Assembly (NCBI GenBank): GCA_002633005.1
Contig: NMRA01001412.1
Coordinates: 1-21,276 of the forward strand
Direction of reading: 5' to 3'
DNA length: 21,276 bases
Source of the DNA: Phoronis australis
Taxonomy: Eukaryota; Phoronida; Phoronidae
The notes under the pieces are model-generated. The model was given only the letters and a program-made list of their open reading frames with translations. It was not told where the DNA came from and made no database searches. A program made the position numbers and the translations under genes. This document shows, piece by piece, positions 1 to 8,402 of this stretch; within the stretch, counting starts at the first letter, position 1; the number at the start of each line of letters is the position of its first letter.

Positions 1-1
1 T

Positions 2-271
2 GGCTTAGTTGGGAAACGAGAAACTATACGAATCATTCTTTCTGCTGTCGCTCCAGATGGTGTAGCAATGCAACGCGCCAGAAGACTGTTTGCGTACAGC
101 GACACACAGGAAAATTATCGAGATACCGAGATAATTGAATTAGGGTCTCAAGATCCTGAGGTAATATTTGTCTATAGATCTCTCTGTAGATTGCCGCCAT
201 TTTGTTATGCGCAAAGGATTCTGGGGATATTTTTGGAGTTCCTAGGCGATTCCCAAGCATTACCACTGTAA
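2..271 (+). pseudogene. Integrase-like transposon protein fragment, 5' end outside window
   Basis: The frame is open from base 2 to the stop at 269-271. Its first 29 residues include GLVGKRETIRIIL, then APDGVA and RARRL. This resembles the helical segment just upstream of the DDE integrase core in integrase-core transposon proteins of fish and invertebrates (R-x-x-x-R-x-x-L ... DP-x-GV-A-x-R ... RRL), judged from memory of the family. The usual RRR-Y ... GPN ... WH-x-DG continuation is missing after RRL; unrelated residues follow up to a possible splice donor (GAG|gtaata, 160/161). I infer a truncated element fragment or one exon of a domesticated copy. The overlapping minus ORF at 33-266 looks like a shadow. 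The call rests on about 29 residues and could be wrong. Confidence 0.38.
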
Positions 272-1060
272 AGTGCTAGGTGTTGGTGTGATAACCAAAG
301 CGACCAAAACGAAAGGCACGTTCAAATCCTTGTAAACATTTTGACTATCGCTTGCAGATTTAGTAAGGTGAAAAATATCCCCAGATACTCAAAATTTATT
401 AATGATATGAGAAAATGGAACACAAATTTTTAATATTCTGAGTTGTAGAAACAGGGCACTGAGTTTATCTGATTAACCGTTTCCCAGCAATGTCAGTTGA
501 TCCGTTTGCACCTCAAGTTATTTTGTATTCCATGTTAATGTAAAATCAACACCTGATTTGATTTCGGAAATATCCGAAAGCGCGCCCCGCCGACCGAATG
601 TTCTTTTTCTAAAAGTTGCTAATGGAAATAAGTCATTACTTCGGAGTTTACTTTTAGAATGCTAAGCATAACTGAATGCCACATGCATGTATGCAAGATC
701 TTCCTTTAGGAGTTAGACTAGCGCAACACGTGATTCGTACTACTGACCCGGTCGGTTTGCTTTGATATCAACAGAAACTAAATATCTTTACGAACAAACC
801 CTAAGATATCCGGTGACCAGGTGTTTCAATGGCAGAGGATCACTCTCAATATTGCAATTTAGTCTGCTTATCGCGTTCCAGGCTTCTTTACGTGACTTGC
901 TGTAATTTGATGCTGCGTTTACACTTCGCTCTTTCTAAATATATTTCTATTACGTTATTCCCACCTGGCAAATTAGCGATATGCTTTACAAATTACGTAA
1001 TAATCAAGTGAGCTTTCTTTTACTACAGGCCCATTGACCAGACATACCTATCAACACATT
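265..1060 (-). repeat. Repeat copy A: 3' end of a LINE
   Basis: This segment aligns end to end with 3910-4711 in the same orientation, at roughly 95% identity by eye (about 12 differences in the first 230 bases, plus small indels). In the other copy the minus strand carries the end of a LINE ORF2 followed by its 3' UTR. Copy A therefore holds the last 12 codons plus stop (1023-1060, minus) and the 3' UTR. The left edges of both copies fall on the same word (actgtaaagtgct) with different flanks, as expected for a LINE 3' terminus. The right edge is the N at 1061, so the rest is lost to a contig break. Confidence 0.8.
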
Positions 1061-1061
1061 N
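1061..1061. other. Assembly gap (single N)
   Basis: An N interrupts repeat copy A just inside the LINE coding end. The sequence to the right is unrelated to what follows the same point in copy B, so this is probably a contig join in repetitive DNA. Confidence 0.7.
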
Positions 1062-1164
1062 TATGCTCAGGTATGGCTTTACTATCATTATTAGCGTAAG
1101 GCACCTTTGCAGTTTCTAATTGTCGAGACTAAGGTTCGCGCGTCATAACAAATAGTCAGACATT

Positions 1165-1192
1165 GATTATTATTATTATTATTTATTTATAA
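1165..1192 (-). repeat. (ATT)n tail at LINE copy 1 3' terminus
   Basis: A short ATT/ATTT microsatellite lies directly downstream, in minus orientation, of the LINE C-terminal domain and short 3' UTR. LINE clades without a poly(A) tail often end in such simple repeats, so I take this as the element's 3' end. A chance microsatellite is the alternative. Confidence 0.5.
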
Positions 1193-1329
1193 TAGTGACA
1201 TAAGGATGACAGTAAATACATGATCTCAAAGACAGAATATTCACCACACCCCCAGCCTCAATGGGCTTACTCAGTCGCCTAATAACAACTAAACCACGAC
1301 ATAACATATTGAACACACTCAAATATGGC

Positions 1330-1640
1330 CACTTCAGACTAGTTTATGAACAAAGAATTGATTCTAGCCTGCAAAGCGTCTTGAATGAATTTCGCCAGAC
1401 CTTTCAAGTTATTTTGGAATATTTAAGGTGGGGGTAAAATCCCGTATAAAAACGGTCAAATATATTTATATCGACCAATCAAAGATGAAAGGAACTTCAT
1501 CTTTAATTCCGTTTTTACAAACACGACAAATCCGTTTATTCCCAGGAATTTCGAAGTACCGCCTCACCTGCAGGTAGAATACCTGCTCTCAATCGAGCTC
1601 TGACGAACCTCTGAGATACCGGCAGACGTAAATACTCTTC
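1330..1640 (-). pseudogene. LINE copy 1 ORF2 C-terminal Cys domain
   Basis: The minus strand encodes EEYLRLPVSQRFVRARLRAG, then after a frameshift RRYFEIPGNKRICRVCKNG followed by IKDEVPFIFDW, then a tail with KGLAKFIQDAL. This follows the family pattern R-F-R-x-G, GRY-x-x-IP, R-x-C-x-x-C, E-x-x-HFLF-x-C. The final His and Cys of the CCHC-like motif are replaced (VPFIFDW), and a stop follows soon after. It continues the block upstream at 1820-2076. Confidence 0.8.
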
Positions 1641-1819
1641 TATACAAGTCATTCTTAACAGACCTATATAAGCAAAATTTTGGTTTCTTATTGATTATTT
1701 TTCATCAGTTTAACTCTTCTATCTGGAACCTGAACGTTTTGAAGCTTTCAAGAGACACAATTTACTTATTCCTGAAATTTTCTTAAGAATCGCATTCATC
1801 CATAATTTCAAATATTGAA

Positions 1820-2076
1820 CTTGACCAATTGCAGGAGTTCCGATGTTTTAAGTCCCATAAAAAGACTTTTTGCAATTCTGCTTTCAACCAGAGCCTTAGC
1901 ATATTTTCATTTTGTTTTTAGTGTGAATTTGGCCATCCTGAGTCCCCATAAAGTACTGCATTGGCATCATACTTGTGGACCCCTAAAAACATACGTAGTG
2001 CACTCGTTCTGATCATTTTGCATTTGGAATATTGAGAGTATCTCCCAAATTCCAGACCCATATTCTAGAATTGAAG
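1820..2076 (-). pseudogene. LINE copy 1 post-RT connection segment
   Basis: Minus-strand reading gives ILEYGSGIWE (2076-2041), then ALRMFLGVHKYDANAV, GDSGWP and LRLWLKAELQKVFLWDLKH, with one in-frame stop. The order YGSEIW, R-x-FLGVH-R, GD-x-GW, MLRLWNRL, KVF-x-WD is typical of the region after the RT palm in a widespread invertebrate LINE group. The plus-strand ORF at 1815-2012 is its shadow. Confidence 0.8.
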
Positions 2077-2303
2077 CTACTGACATTTCAAAACATTTAC
2101 TTTTACTTGTGAAACCCATGTTACCAATATTCCAGTTTGTACTTGCTCACCAGATCTCCCAACGCTCTAGACGAGGAATCTGCCAGTATCTCAGCTGTCA
2201 AACTGGAATTCATAAACTCATTTATAGTTACACCCAGAAACTTATAACATTCTCTTAACTTCACAATGCGATCTTAAAAAATGAAGGAAATTAAAACTCG
2301 TTC

Positions 2304-2576
2304 TTACATGTTCCTTCTTGAGAAAATGAACCAAAAAAGTAAAAAAATTTGCCACCTTGCACACCAATTACTCAACACGTTCAATAAATCCTTTAAATAG
2401 GTCGCATTACCAGAAAAAATCACAATATCATTTGCATACAAGAGACAGGATAAATTACATCCATCAAAATTGATACTTTTGCTACAACTGTTTAAATCAT
2501 TAATAAAATCATTTACGTAAATTGAAAACAATGCAGTCGACAGTTGATGTCCCTGCCTAACCCCTCTTTGTACTTT
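2304..2576 (-). pseudogene. LINE copy 1 RT palm, catalytic box altered
   Basis: The minus strand reads VQRGVRQGHQLSTALFSIYV then NDFINDL, and later LLYANDIVIFSG. These are RT motifs B (GVRQG-x-x-LSP-x-LF-x-Y-x-ND) and C (YADD). The second catalytic-box residue pair is AND instead of ADD: the first Asp of YADD is now Asn, which should abolish polymerase activity. The open stretch of 75 codons also lacks the Pro of LSP. Confidence 0.88.
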
Positions 2577-2579
2577 TTT

Positions 2580-2990
2580 AAATGTTTATTACGAAATCTT
2601 CAGAATACAATGAATATACATAACACAGAATGCGTCAAGAGGCATTAGATCTGGGTCAAAAATACAAAGAAGTCTATATACAGTTATTATACACGAATAC
2701 ATAAATTAAAAAAATGATGTTAAGATTACAATGATATACATGATTACAATGATATACATGATTACAATGACATACATGATTACGAATGTAAATAATTCAT
2801 TTGCATACATATGTATACAATTCTATCCACTCACACAAAGAGAATTGATGTTATAAAGAAATTCTGATACTATTTCGAATAAAACCTTATTTTCATTTGA
2901 ATTGAGTTCTTGACATCCATATAGAAAAAAAAAATTTGTTGTATATTTGCGGAATTTCAGAATAATTTTTTTAAACATTGGGGTGTTGTT
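2580..2990. other. Insertion separating the RT finger and palm blocks
   Basis: About 400 bp of AT-rich sequence stands between the RT block ending near 3000 and motif B at 2576, where the family has only a few residues. It includes three 18-bp tandem units (2724-2777). No recognisable coding motif was found; it may be a fragment of another element. Confidence 0.5.
2724..2788 (+). repeat. 18-bp tandem repeat, about 3.5 units
   Basis: The unit gattacaatgatatacat starts at 2724, 2742 and 2760 (one base changed in the third), followed by a partial unit. It lies inside the insertion in LINE copy 1. Confidence 0.9.
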
Positions 2991-3146
2991 CGAGTGTCTG
3001 GAAAAGCTGTACCCTCTGCTCCTTGCAGTTGGAAAAACTTGACTGACCTAATTGTACGCAGGCTTCGGTCTGGGCATACAACGATTTTACTGAGTGATAG
3101 GAATTTCCAACCACTCCTAAATTAATCAATTTTTCCAATAAAACGT

Positions 3147-3446
3147 TTAAATTCTATCCAAATGGTCAAAAGTTCGTTCCATATCGACGCATGTCGCAAA
3201 AGTTGGTCTATTACAAGCTATAATTCTATTTCTAACAGTAGACGTAAGTGTAAACTCGAGGTCAAAACAAGACCCCCCTTTTCGAAAACCATTTTGTTCT
3301 TCATTCAGTCTTTGTTTGACAATCAGAAACTCGGTTAATCTCCTATTTAGTTCATTACAATACACTTTACTTGCACAGACGTGTGCCCCTATAGTTGAAC
3401 GGTAAATTACAAGGAAATGATGACAAACCCAGAAATCAAAAAGCAT
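3147..3446 (-). pseudogene. LINE copy 1 RT fingers and palm motif A
   Basis: The minus-strand ORF contains SKVYCNELNRRLTEFL, LNEEQNGFRKGGSC, FTLTSTVRNR and TFATCVDMERTFDHLDR. This matches RT motifs around EEQ-x-GFRKGRS ... FTL ... TF-x-x-FVD-x-EKAFD. The catalytic Asp of motif A (VDMERTFD) is kept. Coding similarity continues past the ORF end to about 3000 (LGVVGNSYHSVKSLYAQ). The N-terminal end of the ORF, before about residue 20, comes from the inserted DNA rather than from the LINE. Confidence 0.88.
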
Positions 3447-3654
3447 TATATCTGGGATGTAAACAATTCATAAATGAAACTAATATACATAGAGGTTTAT
3501 ACATTAAAGTAGTATCTAATACAAATATCCCAATATTTAGATATGCTATTGCGAACATATAAAAACAAAAACATGTGCAGATTTATGTAGGGAAATCAGA
3601 TGCAGCAATATTGATAAACGGTACATAAAAAATTGCTAACGTTGCTTAGGAGGA

Positions 3655-3825
3655 GTTCAAATCCCTATCTGATCTTTTCGGTATAGGGGTGATAATCGCT
3701 TTATACCATCATGATAGAATAAATCCAGTGCTAAAGACCTTTTGGAAGAGCGAGACCAAAATATTAATCACCTCTGGAGATCTCATCGCTTCGTATGGGA
3801 TCCCATCTATACCAGTGGCTTAACC
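3655..3825 (-). pseudogene. LINE copy 1 RT N-terminal segment
   Basis: The minus strand reads GIDGIPYEAMRSPEVINILV then SLFQKVFSTGFI, a stop, and WYKAIITPIPKRSDRDLN. This is the usual RT entry segment (G-x-DGIPYE ... LF-x-x-x-F-x-x-G-x-IP-x-x-W-x-x-AII-x-PI-PK). The next element, NYRGI, appears only after about 230 bp of unrelated DNA. Confidence 0.85.
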
Positions 3826-3859
3826 GATTTTTAAATTAATTTGCGTATAACAGAACAGA

Positions 3860-3860
3860 N
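3860..3860. other. Assembly gap (single N)
   Basis: The N lies between the 5' end of LINE copy 1 and the 3' end of LINE copy 2, 50 bases left of repeat copy B. Confidence 0.7.
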
Positions 3861-3909
3861 GGGAATCCTAAACCCCCCCCTTACTGAAAACGTAGATCCG
3901 CCCCTTACG

Positions 3910-4711
3910 ACTGTAAAGTGCTGGGTATTGGTGTGATAACCAAAGCGAACAAAACGAAAGGCATGTTCAAATCCTTGTAAACATTTTGACTATCGCTTGC
4001 AGATTTAGTAACGTAAAAAATATGCCCAGATGCTCAAAATTTATTATTGATATGAGAAAATGGATCACAAATTTTTAATATTCTGAGTTGTAGAAACAGG
4101 GCACTAAGTTTATCTGATTATCCGTTTCCCAGCAATGTCAGTTGATCCGTTTGCACCTCAAGTTATTTTGTATTCCATGTTAATGTAAAATCAACACCTG
4201 ATTTGATTTCGGAAATATCCGAAAGAGCGCGCCCCGACCGAATGTTCTTTTTCTAAAAGTTGCTAATGGAAATAAGTCATTACTGCGGAGTTTACTTTTA
4301 GAATGCTAAGCATAACTGAATGCCACATGCATGTATGCAAGATCTTCCATTAAAAGTTAGACTAGCGCAACACGTGACTCGTACTACAGACCCGGTCGGT
4401 TTGCTTTGATATCAACAGAAACTAAATATCTTTACGAACAAACCCCCAACCCTAAAATATCCGGTGACCAGGTGTTTCAGTGGCAGAGGATCACTCTCAA
4501 TATTGCAATTTAGTATATTCATCGCGTTCCAGGTTTCTTTAAGTGACTTGCTGTAATTTGATGCTGCGTTTACACTACGCTCTTTCTAAATATATTTCTA
4601 TTACGTTATTCCCACCTCGCAGATTAGCGATATTCTTTACAAATTACGTAATAATCAAGTGAGCTTTCTTTTACTACAGGCCCATTGACCAGACATACCT
4701 ATCAACACATT
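3910..4711 (-). repeat. Repeat copy B: LINE 3' UTR plus ORF2 end
   Basis: Partner of 265-1060, direct orientation, about 95% identical. The left edge shares the same terminal word as copy A. The right edge is set only by the N at the end of copy A; here the LINE coding sequence runs on. Confidence 0.85.
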
Positions 4712-5045
4712 TGAAATACTTATAGAACGACAAAAACATGCATTTAGCCAAATTTGTTACACCCTCCTCACTCCTACCATTTGCCTCTATCACATCAAGG
4801 TAATCAATCAAAGTATGTATCATACAGTTCTCTCTCAGTCTTTTATAAAACAGACACTCAATAAGAAAGTGACAATCTGTTTCAATTTCTCCAGACAAAC
4901 ATATCTCGCAACACTTATATACTGTTGTAACTTCACATTCACGGCCTTTTTCCAGTGTTAAAGGCTCAAATTCTTAATTTCGTCTGAACAATTCTATAGG
5001 CTCTAAATCTTACTGTGTCGAGATAACTTTCAAAACATAAGACAT
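4674..5045 (-). pseudogene. LINE copy 2 ORF2 C-terminal Cys/His domain, 3' part open
   Basis: The minus strand reads FESYLDTVRFRAYRIVQTKL then, after a stop, FEPLTLEKGREC, YKCCEICLSG and EIETDCHFLIECLFYKRLRE, ending VDRYVWSMGL and a stop at 4674. C-x-x-C plus E-T-x-x-HFL-x-x-C is the complete CCHC-type motif found at the C-terminus of many LINE ORF2 proteins. The last 100 or so codons are uninterrupted, unlike the RT part. The reported ORF begins at a TTG, but coding similarity extends upstream of it. Confidence 0.88.
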
Positions 5046-5072
5046 TTTTAATATTTTTTAAAGAGTAATTTT

Positions 5073-5197
5073 ACCATAATCATCATACCACAACCATCAT
5101 ACCACAATCATCATACCACAATCATCATACCACAATCATCATACCATAATCATCATACCATAATCATCATACCATAATCATCATACCACAATCATCA
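5073..5197 (+). repeat. 15-bp minisatellite, about 8 units
   Basis: The unit accacaatcatcat with c/t variants (accataatcatcat) is repeated about eight times. It sits inside LINE copy 2, between RT motif C and the C-terminal domain. Confidence 0.95.
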
Positions 5198-5229
5198 ATA
5201 CTGTCAAAAGGCAATTCTCACACATAAGA

Positions 5230-5350
5230 TTTATTCGCATTCTAACTTAGATAAAAATGTATCAGCAATCAAAACTAGGTCATCTGTAAATGCTAAATGA
5301 TAAAGTCTATTAATTCCAAGATTAGCACTGACTAAAGGGTCACTTTTAAA
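5230..5350 (-). pseudogene. LINE copy 2 RT motif C
   Basis: The minus strand reads GINRLYHLAFTDDLVLIADT. FTDD replaces the usual FADD/YADD but keeps both catalytic aspartates. The residues before it correspond to the segment just N-terminal of motif C; the sequence between motif B and here is interrupted by the PLE insert. Confidence 0.82.
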
Positions 5351-5384
5351 GTAATTTTATAAGTCTCCACGAGAGCATGTAGCA

Positions 5385-5830
5385 GCATATATTAATAAAA
5401 AACCACGGTTTTAAATCGACTTGACGTGTTTCGGTGTCGTTTATTCAAACACCATCATCAGAAAAGAGAATATAGTTGCCACCTAGCTAGGCCCAGCAAG
5501 AATTACTGAAGCACAGACACAGTCAGTTACAGGGAGTGACAATAAACTAGATCAACAATGACAACCTGTGGTGTGCCAGTTGCCCAGTGTTGAGACTGGC
5601 CTTGCATCAACTGATGTGTAGAGCCTCATGTATTCTAAGCTCCTTTGTTGTTTATGCCTGTTCTATAGTTGCAAAGTAATTGAAAGAGCACTGCTGGTAA
5701 CAATGATTGGAGATGTGTAGATGAATATTTACATGATAACTTCCGTCAGAATTTAAATTTCCCTGATCCTGGTTTTCAGATGGCCCTAGAATTAGTCAAT
5801 AGGGTACTGAAAGCAAGACTCCTACGTAAC
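5385..5830 (-). mobile_element. Penelope-like element 3' fragment nested in LINE copy 2
   Basis: On the minus strand, within about 5740-5560, CSFNYFATIEQA is followed by KELRIHEALHIS, a stop, and CKASLNTGQLAHHRL. This fits the end of the PLE endonuclease (GIY-YIG type) domain, which carries H-x-x-x-C ... ELRI-x-EALHI-x-x-x-KPxLN. Downstream lies a hammerhead-ribozyme-like motif (5404-5461), as known for PLE terminal repeats. The fragment splits the LINE RT between motif B (ends 5844) and motif C (starts 5301), so it inserted later. Exact borders are not clear; the left border is near 5385. It has stops and is inactive. Confidence 0.7.
5404..5461 (-). ncRNA. Hammerhead-ribozyme-like motif of PLE
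   Basis: On the minus strand CTGATGA (5461-5455) is followed by a perfect 5-bp stem GGTGT/ACACC (5453-5449 with 5437-5433, 11-nt loop) and then GAAAC (5432-5428), the conserved hammerhead core order. CACG (5428-5425) can pair with CGTG (5407-5404) as a short stem III. One unpaired base sits between CTGATGA and stem II, and stem I is not convincing. The motif may be degenerate or only a structural relic. Its place downstream of the PLE endonuclease is as expected for PLE terminal repeats. Confidence 0.5.
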
Positions 5831-5839
5831 CCTGATGAT

Positions 5840-6250
5840 TTGCATCCGACAGTATGCTCCCCTCTCTTACATCATCTGAGCACTTAAAGTATTCCGAATA
5901 TCTCTTTTTCAGACAAATACTTTTCAAAGTTTTTAACTCTTAGTGGTGATTTCCTGAAAAAAGGTTCCCAACAATGCACTTCTACGAACACAGTCAAAGG
6001 CTTTGGAAAAATCTATGAAGACGCAATGCATTCCTTTACCTTACTTAGCTAACACAGACTGAAATAGTGTGTGGCAAATGTGCTGTAACCTTTGTTCTGT
6101 CCACTAGGTGTCTCTGGTAGTTTTTTTACAGAATTTGCCTAATCAACTACTCGCTCGTTCAAAATACGAGCATACAATTTTGAAACATCTGACCAAAAAT
6201 AATTGTTCGATAATTATATGTCGTATAAACTTCCACCTCCAACCATTTCT
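5840..6250 (-). pseudogene. LINE copy 2 RT fingers to motif B
   Basis: In shifting frames the minus strand gives SDVSKLYARILNERVVD, GQNKGYSTFATHYFSLC (from GFRKGYST-x-DTIFSL), MHCVFIDFSKAFDCVRRSAL and SDDVREGSILSD. Motif A keeps its catalytic Asp (FIDFSKAFD). At least two frameshifts and two stops occur. Confidence 0.85.
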
Positions 6251-6559
6251 CTAGGAAGTAGCCAATATTAAACATCCTGTTGCTCAAGTTACAGAACACA
6301 ACCGACAGTACTCAGTCTTTGTTCTCTTTATCCAGAACAGTTCTATTTTACTCACTAAATTCTAACCTTGGAAATAACGTTAAGAAATGGTCATAAAGTA
6401 CTAGTATTAACAGAAGACGATCGGCACAACTTTTGCTTGAAGTCTCTTAGACAGGAGTTAATTCTTGACTACGCGTCTTAAAATTACTATTATTTGGGCT
6501 TTTTAATACTTACACAGTGTTTTCTCTCAGTTTTAGTTTTACTCATTACGGTTTCAACT

Positions 6560-6680
6560 CCCCGTCTGAATTCCTTTATTGATTCTTGCATGGAACGTTT
6601 CGCTTTCCGACATTCCTCCTCAAACCAAGTTGCATCACCTCGTCAAACCAAGGTGCATCACTTTGTTGCCTTTTCGCCGG
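6560..6680 (-). pseudogene. LINE copy 2 EN-RT linker with a 23-bp duplication
   Basis: The minus strand reads PWFDE and then, in another frame, TWFEEECRKAKRSMQESI and EFRRGVE. This is the linker motif PWFD-x-ECR-x-x-R that sits before the RT in many LINE ORF2 proteins. The PWFDE segment is present twice because about 23 bp are tandemly duplicated (about 6625-6670, caaaccaagNtgcatcac on plus). The duplication shifts the frame. Confidence 0.72.
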
Positions 6681-6885
6681 TAACCCCTTGTATTTCATTT
6701 CCCCCACATCTTTTCAGAATATTTATTTATGTTTGAAGAGTCCAGTTAATGTTCGCCTGAATAGTTGCTTCGTATTCATCAACTGCATTATTTATCTCGT
6801 CTGAAAATGATTTTTCAGTGAAGGCTCTCTGTATTTGTCTTTCAATTCATATTTGACAAGGGCACTTCGTGACTGCCAATATAAT

Positions 6886-7098
6886 TTATGCTCCCAACAA
6901 AATGAAAGTGATCCGACTCAATCCTTTTGAATTAGAAATTTTTGACTGATTATGAGGATTTAACGTCATGACATGTTCATGAAGCCATTTTTCACACCGA
7001 TAAATAATATCACAACCCTCACGATCCACGACCCACAACCCCCTCGACCCAAAACGTTTGCCAATACATGTAGGTATATCTTTGCGCTTTTTACACAT
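6886..7098 (-). pseudogene. LINE copy 2 endonuclease C-terminal part
   Basis: A 70-codon minus ORF contains GKRFGSRGLWVVDREGCDII, then C-x-K-W-L, HPN-like NPHNQ, and GLSRITFILL. The order G-x-FG-x-RG ... N-x-x-G-x-x-LL-x-x-C ... HP ... SRIDFIL is the second half of the AP-endonuclease domain of LINE ORF2. The catalytic Asp of the final SRIDF/QIDY box is replaced by Thr. Its position upstream of the linker supports the call. Confidence 0.6.
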
Positions 7099-7100
7099 TT

Positions 7101-8038
7101 CAACATCAAATTACCTCGCTGAAAGACTTTCCTCAAAGACTTACCTAAAGGCGAATCTGCTCTGGCTCAAGTCTGGTGGTTAAAAAATAGAAAGTGGCGT
7201 AAGAAAGTGATAGAGGATTGTGCGCGTGCTATCGTTGCCACGGAAATAGTTGCACGAGCGGCTACCAATGGCCCCGTTCTACTAACTTACATGTACTGTA
7301 GGAAGAGAGCACGTTAACATGAATGAACCCATTCTCACATTTTTATTATTTGCTTTTTTGTATACTCGTTTACAAAATACCTCATGTAACGTTGGTATAT
7401 TCTTTCACTTAACAGTTTGTTTTACTGAATAAATTGCAGTGCTCGTAGTTCCTAGCGCTCTCTCGGATACAAGTTGCGCCAGCTGAAAAGCATGTGATAT
7501 GCAGTAAATTTGTGTTAAACGGGCGTATTTGCACGTAATAGGTGATTTTACAAGTCCGTCAATAATGTTCAGTCTAAACTGCCGCCAGTTTTAAATCAAT
7601 GGCGATGAGCCCCGGTTTTTCTAGTTTCGTGAAGAACAACAGTGTGTTGATTGCTTTTCTTTACAAAACTGGGAAAGATAACATTCACGATATGACACTA
7701 CAAGCAGAGGCACATTTTCACTATATTTTTACTGTGACTATATTGCTCCCAGATATTTATCATGCTCAGGTCCACAAGCCGCAAAGATCAATCGTCCACT
7801 CCTGCTATCTCTATCAATCCCAGCAGGCTTTGCGTTGACTAATATCCGGACATGCGTAATCGTTAAACTTATTCAGTTGCAATTCCGCTCGGTAACTCGT
7901 TATTTTGGACATGCGCAGTGTGCGCCGGTTTACTGAGAAACAGTTGCAAACGTAACAAACATAATTCACGTCACAAATTAAAAAATATGTAGCTTGTTAG
8001 GGGTGGACGGAAATGAGTTCTTCCAAGTTAAATAAATC
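7101..8038. other. No supported gene
   Basis: AT-rich sequence with only short ORFs, such as a 79-codon plus frame at 7599-7838 that resembles no family and lacks coding-like composition. Two catgcg words near 7853-7917 recall NRF1-type promoter sites, but no transcript structure supports a promoter. The N-terminal half of the LINE 2 endonuclease was not recognised here. Confidence 0.5.
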
Positions 8039-8140
8039 ATGGCACCGGCCGGCGTTGCCGGGGACCTCGAAACAGGAGAAGGTGGCGAACTTGCAGTGGG
8101 AGACACAAGAGGCGAAGAAACTGAAATTGTACAATAAAGA
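8039..8140 (+). CDS. Small ORF, 33 codons, unknown
   Basis: ATG in the context aatcATGG opens a frame encoding MAPAGVAGDLETGEGGELAV and more, ending at a TAA at 8138-8140. It is GC-rich compared with its surroundings and looks more coding-like than the overlapping 65-codon (plus) and 74-codon (minus) ORFs. There is a stop just upstream (taaatcatg). It may be a short first exon or a chance frame; no family recognised. Confidence 0.2.
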
Positions 8141-8210
8141 AGCGAACATAGCAGGAAGGGGCATAGCGTATGTAGAAGTTTTAAAGCTTGAAACAGCGTC
8201 ATTGATTTAG

Positions 8211-8402
8211 TTAATGGGAACTAGAGGTCATGGTACTTCCAGTCGTTTGATGCACGTGCATTAGTTTAGTTTTATGGGAACTAGGGCTCATGATACTTCA
8301 GTTCGTTTGATGCACGTGCATTAGTTAAGTTTTATGGGAACTAGGGCTCATGATACTTCAGTTCGTTTGATGCACGTGCATTATTCTAGCTTATGGGAAC
8401 TA
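8211..8402 (+). repeat. 60-bp minisatellite with phased CACGTG palindromes
   Basis: Units begin at atgggaactag (8214, 8274, 8334, 8393; spacing 60, 60, 59). Each full unit holds the 10-bp palindrome tgcacgtgca at 8251, 8311 and 8371, exactly 60 bp apart. CACGTG is the canonical E-box of bHLH factors such as Myc/Max, USF and CLOCK. Any regulatory role is inference. Confidence 0.93.

Larger units (their letters stand above)
1165..3825 (-). mobile_element. Degenerate LINE (non-LTR retrotransposon), copy 1
   Basis: On the minus strand several ORF2 blocks occur in the right order. They are an RT N-terminal segment (GIDGIPYEAM, about 3822-3655), RT fingers (EEQNGFRKG and CVDMERTFD, 3446-3147), RT palm (GVRQG and YANDIVIFSG, 2576-2304), the post-RT connection (MFLGVH ... 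GDSGWP ... KVFLWD, 2010-1820), and a C-terminal Cys region (KRICRVCKNGIKDE, 1564-1476). The element ends in an (ATT)n tail. Stops, frameshifts and insertions (about 3640-3410 and 2960-2580) separate the blocks, so it is dead. The 5' part, including the endonuclease, is absent or lies beyond the N at 3860. The clade is not assigned. Confidence 0.88.
3910..7100 (-). mobile_element. Degenerate LINE copy 2, interrupted by a Penelope-like insert
   Basis: Minus-strand blocks in order are: endonuclease C-terminal part (7098-6886), linker with PWFDE and EEECRKAKRSM (about 6680-6560), RT finger block (SDVSKLYARILNERVVD, 6192-6142), motif A (CVFIDFSKAFDCVRRSALL, about 6035-5961), motif B (DDVREGSILSD, 5879-5844), motif C (LAFTDDLVLIADT, 5301-5259), C-terminal Cys/His domain (about 5045-4674) and a 3' UTR of about 760 bp to 3910. 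Frameshifts and stops throughout, a PLE fragment between motifs B and C, and a minisatellite after motif C show it is dead. Its 3' end is shared with copy A at 265-1060. Confidence 0.88.

Noticed and set aside
1815-2012. 65-codon plus ORF
   Set aside because: Shadow of the LINE post-RT block on the minus strand.
3650-3672. tRNA B-box-like word gagttcaaatccc, possible SINE or tRNA
   Set aside because: It falls in the LINE RT coding remnant on the other strand; no A box or cloverleaf fits around it.
5073-5197. Possible CRISPR-like array from regular repeats
   Set aside because: Units are directly adjacent 15-mers without spacers, in a eukaryotic retroelement: a plain minisatellite.
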